Shown: piece by piece, positions 9,083 through 17,631 of the stretch
Numbering within the stretch: position 1 is the stretch's first letter
Layout of the letters: the number at the start of each line of letters is the position of its first letter
DNA from: CAZVWQ01 sp964631275
GTDB taxonomy: Bacteria; Patescibacteriota; JACMRA01
Direction: 5' to 3'
DNA: 64,000 nucleotides
Assembly: GCA_964631275.1 (NCBI GenBank)
Contig: CAZVWQ010000001.1
Coordinates: forward strand, 62,001 to 126,000
Notes under the pieces: model-generated
The model's database searches: none
Seen by the model: only the letters and a program-made list of their open reading frames with translations
What the model was told of the DNA's origin: nothing
Made by a program: the position numbers and the translations under genes

Positions 9083-10234
9083 ATGAACCCAATCCAAAAC
9101 TTCTTTATTAATGATCCTAAAGCTAAGCAAAAAATAATTTTTGTTCTGGTAGCAATTACTCTAATTTTAGGAATTATTTGGCTAGTTGTCTTTATTAATA
9201 CTGCCCCTAACAGAGCTACCAATCGTGTAAATAATCAAGATCAAACTAACAGTAGTAACTCTATTAGTCCAACTTTTAATTTTGAAGATAAAAATAAACT
9301 TACTCCAGAAAATATAGGAATTCCTAGTCAAATTGAATTTGTAGATCGTTCTGAAGAGGTTTTTTATGTGAATCAAGACTTCTTTTTAAGATCAAATCGT
9401 AGAAGTATAACTAGCGAAAACGTAATAAATCCTTACGATCTCAAATATACTCCAAAAGGAGTCATAATTAATCAAGATTCAGGTGATTTATTTTTTAATT
9501 TTACAACAGAACAGATCGAGAGCTTTCCTTTGAATGTTTTTTCAGTAACACCTTTTGGTGAGTTTTATTATATGATTGATCCTAGCGGTAAAGACATTAG
9601 CATAAAATTTACTACCAATCTGCCAGTTAGATCTAATTTTACTGCACTTAGTGTTGCTTCTAATTTACCTAATTACGAGGCTTATGATCTTCGAGTAATC
9701 GCTAATAAACTATATTTATTTTTTTATGAAGAATTTACTAGACAAGGAGATGTTGAAATATGGTATTTAAATACTGAAACTAACCAGCCTTTATTAGCTG
9801 GAACTTTGAATGATGTTCAATCTATTAGGTTTTTTAATGACCAAGTTTTTTATACTTACGAATTAACTAACCCCAAAATATTAACTAACTACGGAAATAA
9901 TCTTCTGGATTTTGAAACAAGTATCACCGGAAAAATAATCAATCTAGATATTGATGAAGCTATTTTAGATGATGAAATTTATGGTACAGTTTTAGCTCAA
10001 AAATGCTTGAGTTTAAATAAACTTAATCTTATTAAATGTGCAGTCAAAAAAAATAAAGTAGCATATAACGATGAGCAAACTATAGATATCGTTTTTACTT
10101 ATGATTATGTTAATAAAATAATTACTTACCCAGACTCTAATACTGTTACTGCAATCAGCACTTTACACCAAAAACCAGACGGAAAAGATTATTTCATTCC
10201 ACAAATAGATAAAGCTTTATATGAGCTAGACTAA
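9083..10234 (+). CDS. Hypothetical membrane-anchored extracytoplasmic protein
   Basis: 383 residues. A short Lys-containing cytoplasmic N-terminus is followed by one hydrophobic segment (about residues 17-38), then an Asn/Ser-rich linker and a soluble domain of about 300 residues rich in beta-strand-like alternation and aromatic residues. This resembles an anchored beta-propeller or beta-sandwich, but I recognise no family. The single anchor with an external domain fits the surface-protein style of the giant protein at the right edge. Transcribed alone after a 670-bp intergenic region. Confidence 0.6.
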   Translation: MNPIQNFFINDPKAKQKIIFVLVAITLILGIIWLVVFINTAPNRATNRVNNQDQTNSSNSISPTFNFEDKNKLTPENIGIPSQIEFVDRSEEVFYVNQDFFLRSNRRSITSENVINPYDLKYTPKGVIINQDSGDLFFNFTTEQIESFPLNVFSVTPFGEFYYMIDPSGKDISIKFTTNLPVRSNFTALSVASNLPNYEAYDLRVIANKLYLFFYEEFTRQGDVEIWYLNTETNQPLLAGTLNDVQSIRFFNDQVFYTYELTNPKILTNYGNNLLDFETSITGKIINLDIDEAILDDEIYGTVLAQKCLSLNKLNLIKCAVKKNKVAYNDEQTIDIVFTYDYVNKIITYPDSNTVTAISTLHQKPDGKDYFIPQIDKALYELD

Positions 10235-10378
10235 TTAAAATTTAATTTATACTTAATTCGTTTTCAAAATTTACATTTTCAAAATATCAAAAAAGTACTA
10301 AATTACTGAATCTGCAAAAACTTGCTATTTTTTATTTTATCTAAACAAAAAAGATTGCTTAAAGTCTTTAAGAGAAGA

Positions 10379-11329
10379 TTAATCCCTTAACACACTCAAA
10401 AAAAGTTCTTCTAAGCGATTTCCTTTTGGTCTTATACTAAGGACATTTATTTTCTTTTTTGACAAATAACTAAATAAATTGTTCATGGTCTTGTCTTTTT
10501 CAAGAGTAATTTCTAGATCTTCACCAACAACTTTAAATTCAGCAAAATTTGTATTTTTAATATCTATTTTTTTTAATTCTTTTGGGTTATCAATCTCAGC
10601 TACAAAGGTCTCTCTATCTAGCGATCTAAGTAAATTTTTAACTTTATCTTGTTTGATTATTTCGCCATTTTTAATAATGGCAGCTCTATTGCATAACTGT
10701 TCTACTTCTTCTAAATAGTGAGTTGTTAATAGAATGGTAACTTTTTCTTTTTTATTTAATTTGCTCAAATAATTCCACATACCAATCCGCAGTTCAACAT
10801 CAACTCCAGCAGTTGGCTCATCAAGAATTAATAATTTTGGCTTATGAATAAGACCTCTAGCAATCATCAATCTTCTTTTCATTCCTCCAGATAATTCCAT
10901 GGCTTTGGCTTGTTTTTTATCTTTTAGACCTAGATCATCTAGAATTTGATTAGCTCGAGGTAGAGCCTGAGCATAAGGAATGCCATAATAACCAGCCTGT
11001 TGTACTACGATATCAACTATGTTTTCAAACATGTTAAAATTAAATTCTTGCGGCACTACACCAATATAAGTTTTGGCTTTATCAAAGTTTTTATCAATAT
11101 TAACTCCAAAAATTTCAACTTCTCCGTTAGTTTTTTTTACTAAATCAGTAATAATCCCAATTATAGTTGTCTTACCTGCTCCATTAGCTCCTAAAAGGGC
11201 AAAAAACTCACCTTCTGATATTTCTAAATTAATGTTTTTTAGGGCTTGAGTACCACTAGCGTAAGTTTTACTTAAATTTGTGATTTTTAAAGCTTTAACT
11301 TCTTGCAATTTTTTATTTTTTACTGGCAT
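10379..11329 (-). CDS. ABC transporter ATP-binding protein (ABC-2/DrrA type)
   Basis: A 316-residue nucleotide-binding protein with Walker A GANGAGKTT, signature LSGGMKRR, Walker B LLILDEP and the switch H in LLTTHYLEE, plus the C-terminal extension typical of DrrA/CcmA-like exporter ATPases. It would energise an ABC-2 type membrane permease. No permease gene is next to it: the upstream side is the decay zone 11490-12170 and the downstream side has the convergent gene ending at 10234. Its partner is therefore encoded elsewhere or has been lost. Confidence 0.9.
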   Translation of the reverse strand: MPVKNKKLQEVKALKITNLSKTYASGTQALKNINLEISEGEFFALLGANGAGKTTIIGIITDLVKKTNGEVEIFGVNIDKNFDKAKTYIGVVPQEFNFNMFENIVDIVVQQAGYYGIPYAQALPRANQILDDLGLKDKKQAKAMELSGGMKRRLMIARGLIHKPKLLILDEPTAGVDVELRIGMWNYLSKLNKKEKVTILLTTHYLEEVEQLCNRAAIIKNGEIIKQDKVKNLLRSLDRETFVAEIDNPKELKKIDIKNTNFAEFKVVGEDLEITLEKDKTMNNLFSYLSKKKINVLSIRPKGNRLEELFLSVLRD

Positions 11330-11535
11330 TTTTTAGTTTAAATTGGCTACTCTTAAGTTATCTAAGAATTTAAAAATGTTGTAAAGTTAATTTGCTCAAA
11401 CAAAATTAACAGCGGACAGATAAAAGAGGATTTTTTGATGATATAGAAATTTACAATTTTACGAAATTAATTAATATAAATAATTAAAACTCTTTGACAA
11501 AAGCCTTTATTATTAGGTATTTTAGATGCATATCT

Positions 11536-11781
11536 ATGATTGATGCTAACCTGTCCAGCGAACAATTAATTGATTTAATTCTTACCAGATGCGATGGTTT
11601 GGTACCGCAAAAAGCTTGGGGAGAAGTTTCTTTGTTTTATAATTCTGATTTAAAGTTTGCTAGTGGTACTTATTTTGCTACTATTAAAGAAAAAAATGGA
11701 GAAAATGATCAAGCTAGTAACCCCAAACTACAACTAAACTTTTTACCCTTAACCATAGAAAACCGAAGGCTTTCCAAATGA
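11536..11781 (+). pseudogene. DUF6194-like gene remnant
   Basis: From an ATG at 11536 the frame encodes LIDLILTRCDGLVPQKAWGE and then FYNSDLKFASGTYFATIKEKNGENDQASN, which matches the N-terminal half of DUF6194 proteins (helix, WG(E/D), FFYNPD, YFAT(V/I)KEKDGENDxAS). The family is about 150 residues long, and the expected FRLN(I/F)G continuation is replaced by an unrelated sequence ending at 11781. The 3' half is therefore lost or frameshifted. An upstream in-frame TTG at 11494 exists but overlaps a TTGACA box and is not a likely start. Family assignment is from memory of the motif pattern. Confidence 0.55.
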
Positions 11782-11782
11782 T

Positions 11783-11945
11783 CGTGTCGAGCTGTATCAC
11801 CTCTAAAGAGGTGGTAAGAGGGAGGCTGAGCAAGGGCCATATCGTTTCCGATTTTACCGCTTCACATGAACCGCTACTAAACAAAAATCCACCCTATTCG
11901 GATGGATACAATGGTAAGAAAGCAGGGAAGTTTAAATTTACAAAT
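11783..11945. other. GC-richer structured island of unknown origin
   Basis: A block whose base composition differs from the flanks. It contains a perfect 6-bp hairpin CACCTC-TAAA-GAGGTG at 11798-11813 and a second hairpin at 11887-11907 (ATCCA...TGGAT with CC/GG inside and one mismatch). It lies between a DUF6194 remnant and an IS630-like HTH remnant. Candidates are a mobile-element end, a structured RNA such as an omega-RNA relic, or debris of a foreign gene. A 65-residue frame crosses it but resembles nothing I know. Confidence 0.35.
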
Positions 11946-11950
11946 TATAG

Positions 11951-12112
11951 ATGTCTCGTTATAGTAATGATTTGAGGTTAAAAGTAATTGCTTTTTTCAA
12001 ACAAACTAACTCAAATAAAAAACCAATTCATTCAAAATCAGAAACCTGTAAGACCTTTGGAATTTCCAGACCTTATTTAACTTGCCATATTGTGAAGGCT
12101 AGTAAAATTTAA
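11951..12112 (+). pseudogene. IS630-type transposase N-terminal HTH remnant
   Basis: ATG at 11951 opens a 53-residue frame beginning MSRYSNDLRLKVIAFFKQ, then SKSETCKTFGISRPYL, and ends at TAA 12110-12112. YSxDLRxKV(I/L) followed by a SxxExxKxFGISRxTL helix-turn-helix is the N-terminus of IS630-family transposases and related HTH proteins. The same frame continues past the stop with Lys-rich sequence to about 12180. The DDE catalytic domain is absent, so this is a dead fragment. Confidence 0.6.
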
Positions 12113-12172
12113 GCTTATCAAAAATTAATTGAATCAAAAAAAGATTCTTCAAAGTTTTTGAAACCTCGTTAT

Positions 12173-12913
12173 TTATCTTTTAGGTTTAGCTAAACCTCTT
12201 AAGAGACTTTGACTATCAAAATTTACTTCTTCTCTAATCGCAAATCTAAAAATATGTCTAGCTGGGCTAGGATTGTTACTTTTTAGCTTATTTTCTGGAT
12301 CAGGAGTAATGATTATCTCTACTTGAGTATCAGGTTTGGCTAGATCTGTTATTTGGAAGCTAAATTTAATACATCCTTCAAGCCCAGATTTTAGCAATGG
12401 ATTTGCTTTTTGGCCACTTGCAAATTCTTTATCTGTAGATGTTCTAGGGCCATATTCCAAAAACATATTATTAATTAACAAATTTCTATCGATTAAATAT
12501 TCAGGTCCATTATATTTGTTAGGAGCACAAATAACTTCTTGGTTTTGGTCAGGATAATAAAGATCAAAAAAAGAATTTTCTATAAACTGAATAGACGGGT
12601 TAGAGACTTCAAAACGAATCGTAAAATCATTCATGTCTTCTCCATAACCATAAGCAAAATAAATATCTATTGGATCTAGTTTATCAAGGGGAATCGGATC
12701 CAAAGTCTGATCATAAACAAAATCGGCTTCTCTAGCTAAAGATCTTTTTACTTCTTGGTCATCTACAACTAACCATAGAGTCGTACCAAAAATAGTGATT
12801 AAAACTGTAAATCCTACAAATACTTTCCACCAAAAACTACTAGAAGTTTTTAAACCGTATTTTTTTTGATTTAAGTCTCTATTTTTATTATTTATTATTT
12901 TTGTTTCAGCCAC
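12173..12913 (-). CDS. Hypothetical membrane-anchored protein
   Basis: 246 residues starting at GTG (12913), with A-rich sequence before it and no Shine-Dalgarno. A charged N-terminus of about 27 residues precedes one membrane segment (about 28-50), after which an external domain of about 190 residues follows with DPIDIYFAYGYGEDMNDFT, two cysteines and beta-strand-like periodicity. No family recognised. The predicted topology is type II with the soluble domain outside. It is transcribed toward the decay zone, and its 3' end (12173) abuts the IS630-like remnant. Confidence 0.6.
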   Translation of the reverse strand: MAETKIINNKNRDLNQKKYGLKTSSSFWWKVFVGFTVLITIFGTTLWLVVDDQEVKRSLAREADFVYDQTLDPIPLDKLDPIDIYFAYGYGEDMNDFTIRFEVSNPSIQFIENSFFDLYYPDQNQEVICAPNKYNGPEYLIDRNLLINNMFLEYGPRTSTDKEFASGQKANPLLKSGLEGCIKFSFQITDLAKPDTQVEIIITPDPENKLKSNNPSPARHIFRFAIREEVNFDSQSLLRGLAKPKR

Positions 12914-13316
12914 CTAAATATTTATTTTTATTTATGAATTTGACTCTGATTAAAACAAAGAATTCAAACTTATTCTAAAATTAATTGAAATTAGGATTTT
13001 TTTAATTTCAAAAACTTTTTTTTGGATATCGATTAATCTAACTAAAGTTAAAAATATTTAGTATTTTTCTTAAAAAACTGCAGAAGTTCTATTAAAAAGC
13101 TTAAAATATTTAATTGTGAATAGATTAACTAAATATAGTCCAAAAGTTAAACAAATATAAACATTGCTACTTGTATCAAAATACAATCTACAATAAAATC
13201 TACAAATGTATTATTACCTGATTTTTAGTTTTTGTAAAGAGTGTCCCTACTCTAAATTTTTTTATTACATAAATTAAGTTTTAGCTTAAATAAAGGATTT
13301 ATTTCCCTATGAAGAG
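12914..13316. other. Intergenic region with a family-B repeat copy
   Basis: 403 bp between two minus-strand genes. Most is featureless A+T. Near the right end (about 13262-13315) lies AGCTTAAATAAAGGATTTATTTCCCTATGAAGAGCTAAA, a copy of the dispersed hairpin repeat also seen near 45000, 54730 and 59660. Confidence 0.45.
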
Positions 13317-14474
13317 CTAAACTACCTTATCAGACAAATAACTATCTCCTTGATTTTTTATAGCAATCGTGTGTGGATGACTTTCTTTGAGGCCATTTCC
13401 AGAGATCTTTAGAAACCTAGTCTTATTCTGAAAAATTTCTAAATTTTTTGACCCACAATAATAAAAACTTGATCTAAGCCCACCTTCTAACTGATAAAGA
13501 AATTCTTCCACACTTCCTTTAAATTTGACCATACCTTCTACTCCTTCTGCTACTAATTTTTTGGCATCAAAATCTTGTCCATAACGACTAGCAGCTCCCT
13601 TACGCATAGCCTTAACCGAGCCCATACCTCTATATGATTTGTACGCCTTTCCTTCAATTTCTATAGTCTCGCCTGGAGACTCTCTAAAACCAGCTAACAT
13701 TGAGCCAAGCATAACACAATCAGCTCCAACTCCCAAAGCTTTAGCAATATCACCAATTTGTTTGATGCCACCATCAGCAATAACTTTTACTTTTGTATTT
13801 TTAGCTACTGAAACTACTTCACCAACAGCAGTTAGTTGAGGCACCCCAACTCCAGTAACAACTCTAGTTGTACAAATGCTACCTGGTCCCATACCTACAC
13901 GAATAATATCAACACCAGCTTCAATTAAATCTTTCGCTCCTTCTTTGGTAGCCACGTTTCCACCGATTACAGGTATTTTAGGTGAAATTTTTTTAATTTT
14001 TTTAATAAGGTTAATTATAAATTTGGTATGTCCATGAGCCGAATCTATAACCAAAACATCCACCTCAGCTGCAATTAATTTTTTAATTTTTTCTTCAAAA
14101 TCTAAACTAATTCCAACTGCTGCTCCAACCAATAATCTACCACTAGAATCCAAACTAGCTTTTTGTGGATTTTTTATTTTTGCATTTTTGACTTTTTTTA
14201 TTTCTGTAATTTGCTCTTTTATTTCTAGATTACGATGAATTATACCTAAACCTCCATAACTAGCCAAGTTTATAGCCATTTCTGACATAGTTACTGTATC
14301 CATTGGCGAAGAGATTACAGGAATTCTTAGCTTTAATTTGGCGTGTAGTTCAGTACTAAGGTCAACTTCAGTTCGGTCAAAATCAGCATAGTCAGGTAAA
14401 AGCAATAAATCATCAAAAGTAAAACTTTCTAAAAAGACAATTTTTTCGGAATCTAATAAAAAAGACATGAACAA
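13317..14474 (-). CDS. guaB: IMP dehydrogenase lacking CBS domains
   Basis: Catalyses NAD-dependent oxidation of IMP to XMP, the committed step to GMP. At 385 residues it is about 100 shorter than usual. The TIM barrel is intact, with SSPMDTVT, GGLGIIHRN, IDSAHGH, GGNVAT, the catalytic loop GPGSICTT (Cys201), DGGI and the flap MRKGAASRYGQ. The Bateman (CBS pair) module normally inserted after the NLEIKEQ region is replaced by a linker of about 20 residues (about 91-112). CBS-less IMPDHs are known and are active; loss removes adenine-nucleotide regulation. Minus strand, stand-alone. Confidence 0.92.
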   Translation of the reverse strand: MFMSFLLDSEKIVFLESFTFDDLLLLPDYADFDRTEVDLSTELHAKLKLRIPVISSPMDTVTMSEMAINLASYGGLGIIHRNLEIKEQITEIKKVKNAKIKNPQKASLDSSGRLLVGAAVGISLDFEEKIKKLIAAEVDVLVIDSAHGHTKFIINLIKKIKKISPKIPVIGGNVATKEGAKDLIEAGVDIIRVGMGPGSICTTRVVTGVGVPQLTAVGEVVSVAKNTKVKVIADGGIKQIGDIAKALGVGADCVMLGSMLAGFRESPGETIEIEGKAYKSYRGMGSVKAMRKGAASRYGQDFDAKKLVAEGVEGMVKFKGSVEEFLYQLEGGLRSSFYYCGSKNLEIFQNKTRFLKISGNGLKESHPHTIAIKNQGDSYLSDKVV

Positions 14475-14539
14475 ATAATAAAGTATTGGCTATAAGTTAT
14501 AACCTAGATTTAAACAAGTAATCTAAGTTAAGTCAACAC

Positions 14540-14620
14540 AAATACTTTCAACACCCTCTGAGCCTTTTTCCAAGAAAACTTGCTACTAAATCATGTGCAA
14601 GAGATATATTTTAAACTTCA
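14540..14620. repeat. Dispersed intergenic repeat copy (family C)
   Basis: The sequence around TGCTACTAAATCATGTGCAAG followed by AGATATAT is about 70 percent identical by eye to 23955-24020 (TTACTAAATTATGCAAGAGA), including the upstream ACACC(C)TCT and a TTC(C)AAG block. This copy lies directly downstream of the truncated RecJ-like gene. Confidence 0.4.
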
Positions 14621-14649
14621 AACGGGCTTTTATAAAATCTAACTCTCCC

Positions 14650-15372
14650 CTACCCTATTTCTTCCAAAAAATAACCTAGCCAAACTAAACAAAACCAGGC
14701 TACACCTACTCCAGTTACAGAATGGGACATAAAAAGTTCTGGGTTAGAATCTATTTCTTGCCAATTTTTATTAGTTTTTTGTATCCATTTATCAATTTTT
14801 GCTGTAGTTTTAAGATCAAATTTTTGAGAATAATTATAAGTTCTAGGATTTTTTTGTTTATCTGAATAATAATCTGACAATCTAGGATTAATTACAGCCA
14901 AAGCTTTAGGTAAAGGTCCATGCAAGTGGTGGTGATCAGTAATAATTAGGTCACTAGAATTTTTTTTGACAATTTCTGCTTCTTCAATTGAGTTGATTCC
15001 ACAATCTACAGATACAATTAGATCAAATTTTTGGCTTAGCTTTTGGATTGCTTCTGGATTCATTCCATAACCCTCAGTAAATCTGTCTGGAGCATAAAAA
15101 TCTAAATTACTCAAACTAAAACCAAGCATCTCTAAGCCGTGTAACATACTAGCTGTAGCTGTCACTGCGTCGGTATCATAATCAGAATAAATACAAATTT
15201 TGTCAAAATTTATTTTTGCTTGATACAGTCTGATGCAGAAATTTTCTATTCCAAATAAATAAGGTAATCTTTCTGGGTAGCTTTTTAATTCTAATTGGGT
15301 GTAAAATTTATCTAGCTTAGTAGGATCTTCTGAAGCAAAACGATAATAATAATCAACTAGTTTTGGATGCAT
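14650..15372 (-). CDS. RecJ-like DHH protein, C-terminally truncated
   Basis: RecJ is a 5'-3' single-strand DNA exonuclease of about 560 residues. This 240-residue protein keeps the DHH-domain motifs in order: SDYDTDAVTAT (motif I), SVDCGINS (motif II), ITDHHHLHGPLPKALAVINP (motif III) and the SVTGVGVAW helix (motif IV). It then stops at LEEIG with a TAG codon. The DHHA1 domain and OB fold are missing, and no remnant of them is seen in the 175 bp downstream, which instead hold a dispersed repeat. It could be a functional minimal DHH phosphoesterase or a truncated pseudogene; I favour truncation. Confidence 0.7.
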   Translation of the reverse strand: MHPKLVDYYYRFASEDPTKLDKFYTQLELKSYPERLPYLFGIENFCIRLYQAKINFDKICIYSDYDTDAVTATASMLHGLEMLGFSLSNLDFYAPDRFTEGYGMNPEAIQKLSQKFDLIVSVDCGINSIEEAEIVKKNSSDLIITDHHHLHGPLPKALAVINPRLSDYYSDKQKNPRTYNYSQKFDLKTTAKIDKWIQKTNKNWQEIDSNPELFMSHSVTGVGVAWFCLVWLGYFLEEIG

Positions 15373-15468
15373 ACATAAAGAGATTTACAAAAAATAAAAT
15401 TTAGTTTTTAAGTTTTTATGTAGCTTTTTATATTTTTAAAATTATCTTTAACAAAATCAATTGTTTTT

Positions 15469-16377
15469 ATGCTTGTTTTTCATACTTGCAAGGCATTAAA
15501 AAACTTTTTGGCTAATCATCAAGAACTGTCAATTGGCTTCGTTCCGACAATGGGAGCAATTCATGATGGTCATTTGAGTTTAGTTAAAAAATCGCTAGAT
15601 CAAAATGATCTAACAGTCGTAAGCATCTTTGTTAACCCTATTCAATTCGATGATATTAATGATTTAGATAATTATCCAAGAACCGAAGAACAGGATTTAA
15701 CTAAATTAAAGAACTTAGGTACTGATGTGGTTTTTTTGCCTAAACCAATCGAAATGTATCCTAATGGGCTAGATGAAGATTTAGAATTTGAAGACCCAAT
15801 TTTTGAAATTTTAGAAGGAAAAACTAGGCCTAGACATTATCAAGGAGTCAGTATCATCATCAAAAAACTTCTAGAACTAGTCAAACCAAATATTGCTTAT
15901 TTTGGACAAAAAGACTACCAGCAAATTCTAGTAATCAAGAAATTGGTCAAATTTTATAAGCTCAAAGTCAAAATTAATACCCAAGAAACTATCAGACAAA
16001 AGGATGGTCTAGCTCTAAGTTCTCGTAATGTCCATCTAAGCGGTCAGAATAGAGATTTAGCTTTAATTTTACCAAAAACTTTAATTGAAATAGAAAACCA
16101 AATTATTACAGAATTAAAAAAACTAAAAACTAACCAAAATTACAAAAAAGAATTTTTAAAAAAATTATCAAAATTAGAAAAACAAGCCCAAGAAAAAATA
16201 AAACAAATTAAAGAAAATAAAATTAGATTAGATTATTTGGTGATTAGAGATGGCCAAACTCTAGATGAAATAAAAGAAATTAATCCAAAAATTACAATTG
16301 TAGTTTTAGGTGCTATAAAAATTGGAAAAATCAGATTAATTGATAACGTAGTCGTTGAAGGAAAAATAATTGGATAA
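15469..16377 (+). CDS. panC: Pantothenate synthetase
   Basis: Condenses pantoate and beta-alanine with ATP to pantothenate, the coenzyme A precursor. 302 residues, against about 280 usually. The adenylation-site motifs are present: FVPTMGAIHDGHLSLV with the HIGH-like HDGH, FVNPIQF, RPRHYQGV, YFGQKDYQQ and the KMSKS-equivalent LALSSRN. A Lys-rich helical stretch (about 205-250) is longer than usual. It is divergent from the RecJ-like gene and alone: panB, panD and coa genes are not in the window, so it may work on imported pantoate/beta-alanine. Confidence 0.92.
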   Translation: MLVFHTCKALKNFLANHQELSIGFVPTMGAIHDGHLSLVKKSLDQNDLTVVSIFVNPIQFDDINDLDNYPRTEEQDLTKLKNLGTDVVFLPKPIEMYPNGLDEDLEFEDPIFEILEGKTRPRHYQGVSIIIKKLLELVKPNIAYFGQKDYQQILVIKKLVKFYKLKVKINTQETIRQKDGLALSSRNVHLSGQNRDLALILPKTLIEIENQIITELKKLKTNQNYKKEFLKKLSKLEKQAQEKIKQIKENKIRLDYLVIRDGQTLDEIKEINPKITIVVLGAIKIGKIRLIDNVVVEGKIIG

Positions 16378-16491
16378 AACTATTTAGCCTGACCTCAAAC
16401 TTAGTAGGATCTTTAGATTTTTTTTGGGTGTAAACTTTACAAATTAAAATTAAACTCTTATTAAGAGTACACTAATCTAAGTGAAATTAAT

Positions 16492-17319
16492 ATGGCCAAA
16501 AATCAAATAGCTAGTCCAGGAAATGATCTAACTGTAAGGCAAAAAAATTTACTCTTTGCAGTTATAAAAGAATATTGCGAAACTGGACAAAACGTCGGCT
16601 CTAAAGAAATTAAAGAAAAATACGGATTTAATTTTTCTTCAGCCACGATTAGAAATGAATTCTTTAAATTACGTAATTTAGGTTATCTTTTTCAACCTTT
16701 TACTAATGCTTCTAGTCAACCAACAGAAAAATCTTTTAAGCTCTTTATAAATCAGCTAATTGCGGGTTTACAAGTTACGACCAAAAGACAAAAAGAACTC
16801 CAAAGCGAGTTACTTAAGATGCAAAATAAACAAGCAAAATTAGACAAAGAAATTAGCCGTTTACTGGCTTTGGAAGGTGGCGGAGTAGGCTTTGCGGTTA
16901 GTAAATCAACAGAAAACTATTCAGGAATTAAAAATCTATTAGAAAAACCAAGCGAAGGTAAGGTTGCGGATATTTTGGATTTTTTAGAAAACTTGGATAA
17001 TTACAAACAGCCACTTTTAGAATCTGAAGAATTAGTTAATAATAATTTTGAGATAAATGTTGATGATGAAGAAGAAGAAACTAATAAAAGACCTAAAACA
17101 AAACAAGCTAAAGAAAAAAATATTAAAGCTTACTTTGGCTCTGAAAATCCAGTTTTACCTCTTGGTAGAGGCTTCGCTATGGTAGCTACAGAAGTATTTA
17201 TGCAAGATGAAAAATCTGTAGTCGGTCTAATTGCCCCTACTCATCTATTAGCCCAAAAGAAAAGCTTAGAGCTAATTGAAGCTCTTTCTGAAGTTTTAAA
17301 AAACCAAGAAGAACATTAG
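16492..17319 (+). CDS. hrcA: HrcA-like heat-inducible transcription repressor
   Basis: 275 residues, shorter than typical HrcA (about 340). The N-terminal winged-helix region matches the family (LTVRQKNLLFAVIKEYCETG, then GSKEIKEKYGFNFSSATIRNEF and LGYL). The middle region is divergent and charged, with a coiled-coil-like stretch (about 90-125) and an acidic insert (about 185-205). The C-terminus has a GAF-like close (VVGLIAPTHLLAQKKSLELI). HrcA normally represses groE and dnaK operons at CIRCE elements. I see no chaperone gene or CIRCE inverted repeat here, so targets lie elsewhere. Confidence 0.75.
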   Translation: MAKNQIASPGNDLTVRQKNLLFAVIKEYCETGQNVGSKEIKEKYGFNFSSATIRNEFFKLRNLGYLFQPFTNASSQPTEKSFKLFINQLIAGLQVTTKRQKELQSELLKMQNKQAKLDKEISRLLALEGGGVGFAVSKSTENYSGIKNLLEKPSEGKVADILDFLENLDNYKQPLLESEELVNNNFEINVDDEEEETNKRPKTKQAKEKNIKAYFGSENPVLPLGRGFAMVATEVFMQDEKSVVGLIAPTHLLAQKKSLELIEALSEVLKNQEEH

Positions 17320-17568
17320 TTGACAGTATATTGAAACTAAACTATCAATTTGCTAATTTGAAGATTTTCTTATAAAATTAAAATTAATGTTTTGGCTATT
17401 CTTTTATCAACCATCAAAAGATTACTTAAACTTTATTCAAAAAAACCTTAAAGTAAAGAAAAAATTACTTTTATTGCTATGGTTTAGTAATAAAAACGGA
17501 GTAATTAGCTTATCTACAAAAAAAACAACTTTGAGTAAATTTTTTTTAGGAATTACTTTTTTGCAATT

Positions 17569-17592
17569 ATCGGCTTGAGCCGAATTTTTTTG
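17569..17592 (+). terminator. Rho-independent-like terminator
   Basis: TCGGC-TTGA-GCCGA stem-loop (17569-17582) followed by ATTTTTTTGT. It stands 250 bp after hrcA and before the DDAH-like gene. A short ORF (17387-17578) ends inside the stem and is probably not a gene. Confidence 0.65.
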
Positions 17593-17631
17593 TATTTTTT
17601 AATTAAATAATAAGACTAATTCAAAAACAAT

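Noticed and set aside
17387..17578. 63-residue ORF between hrcA and the DDAH-like gene
   Set aside because: Low-complexity Lys/Leu/Phe composition, no homology recognised, and its stop codon lies within the stem of a terminator hairpin; probably chance.
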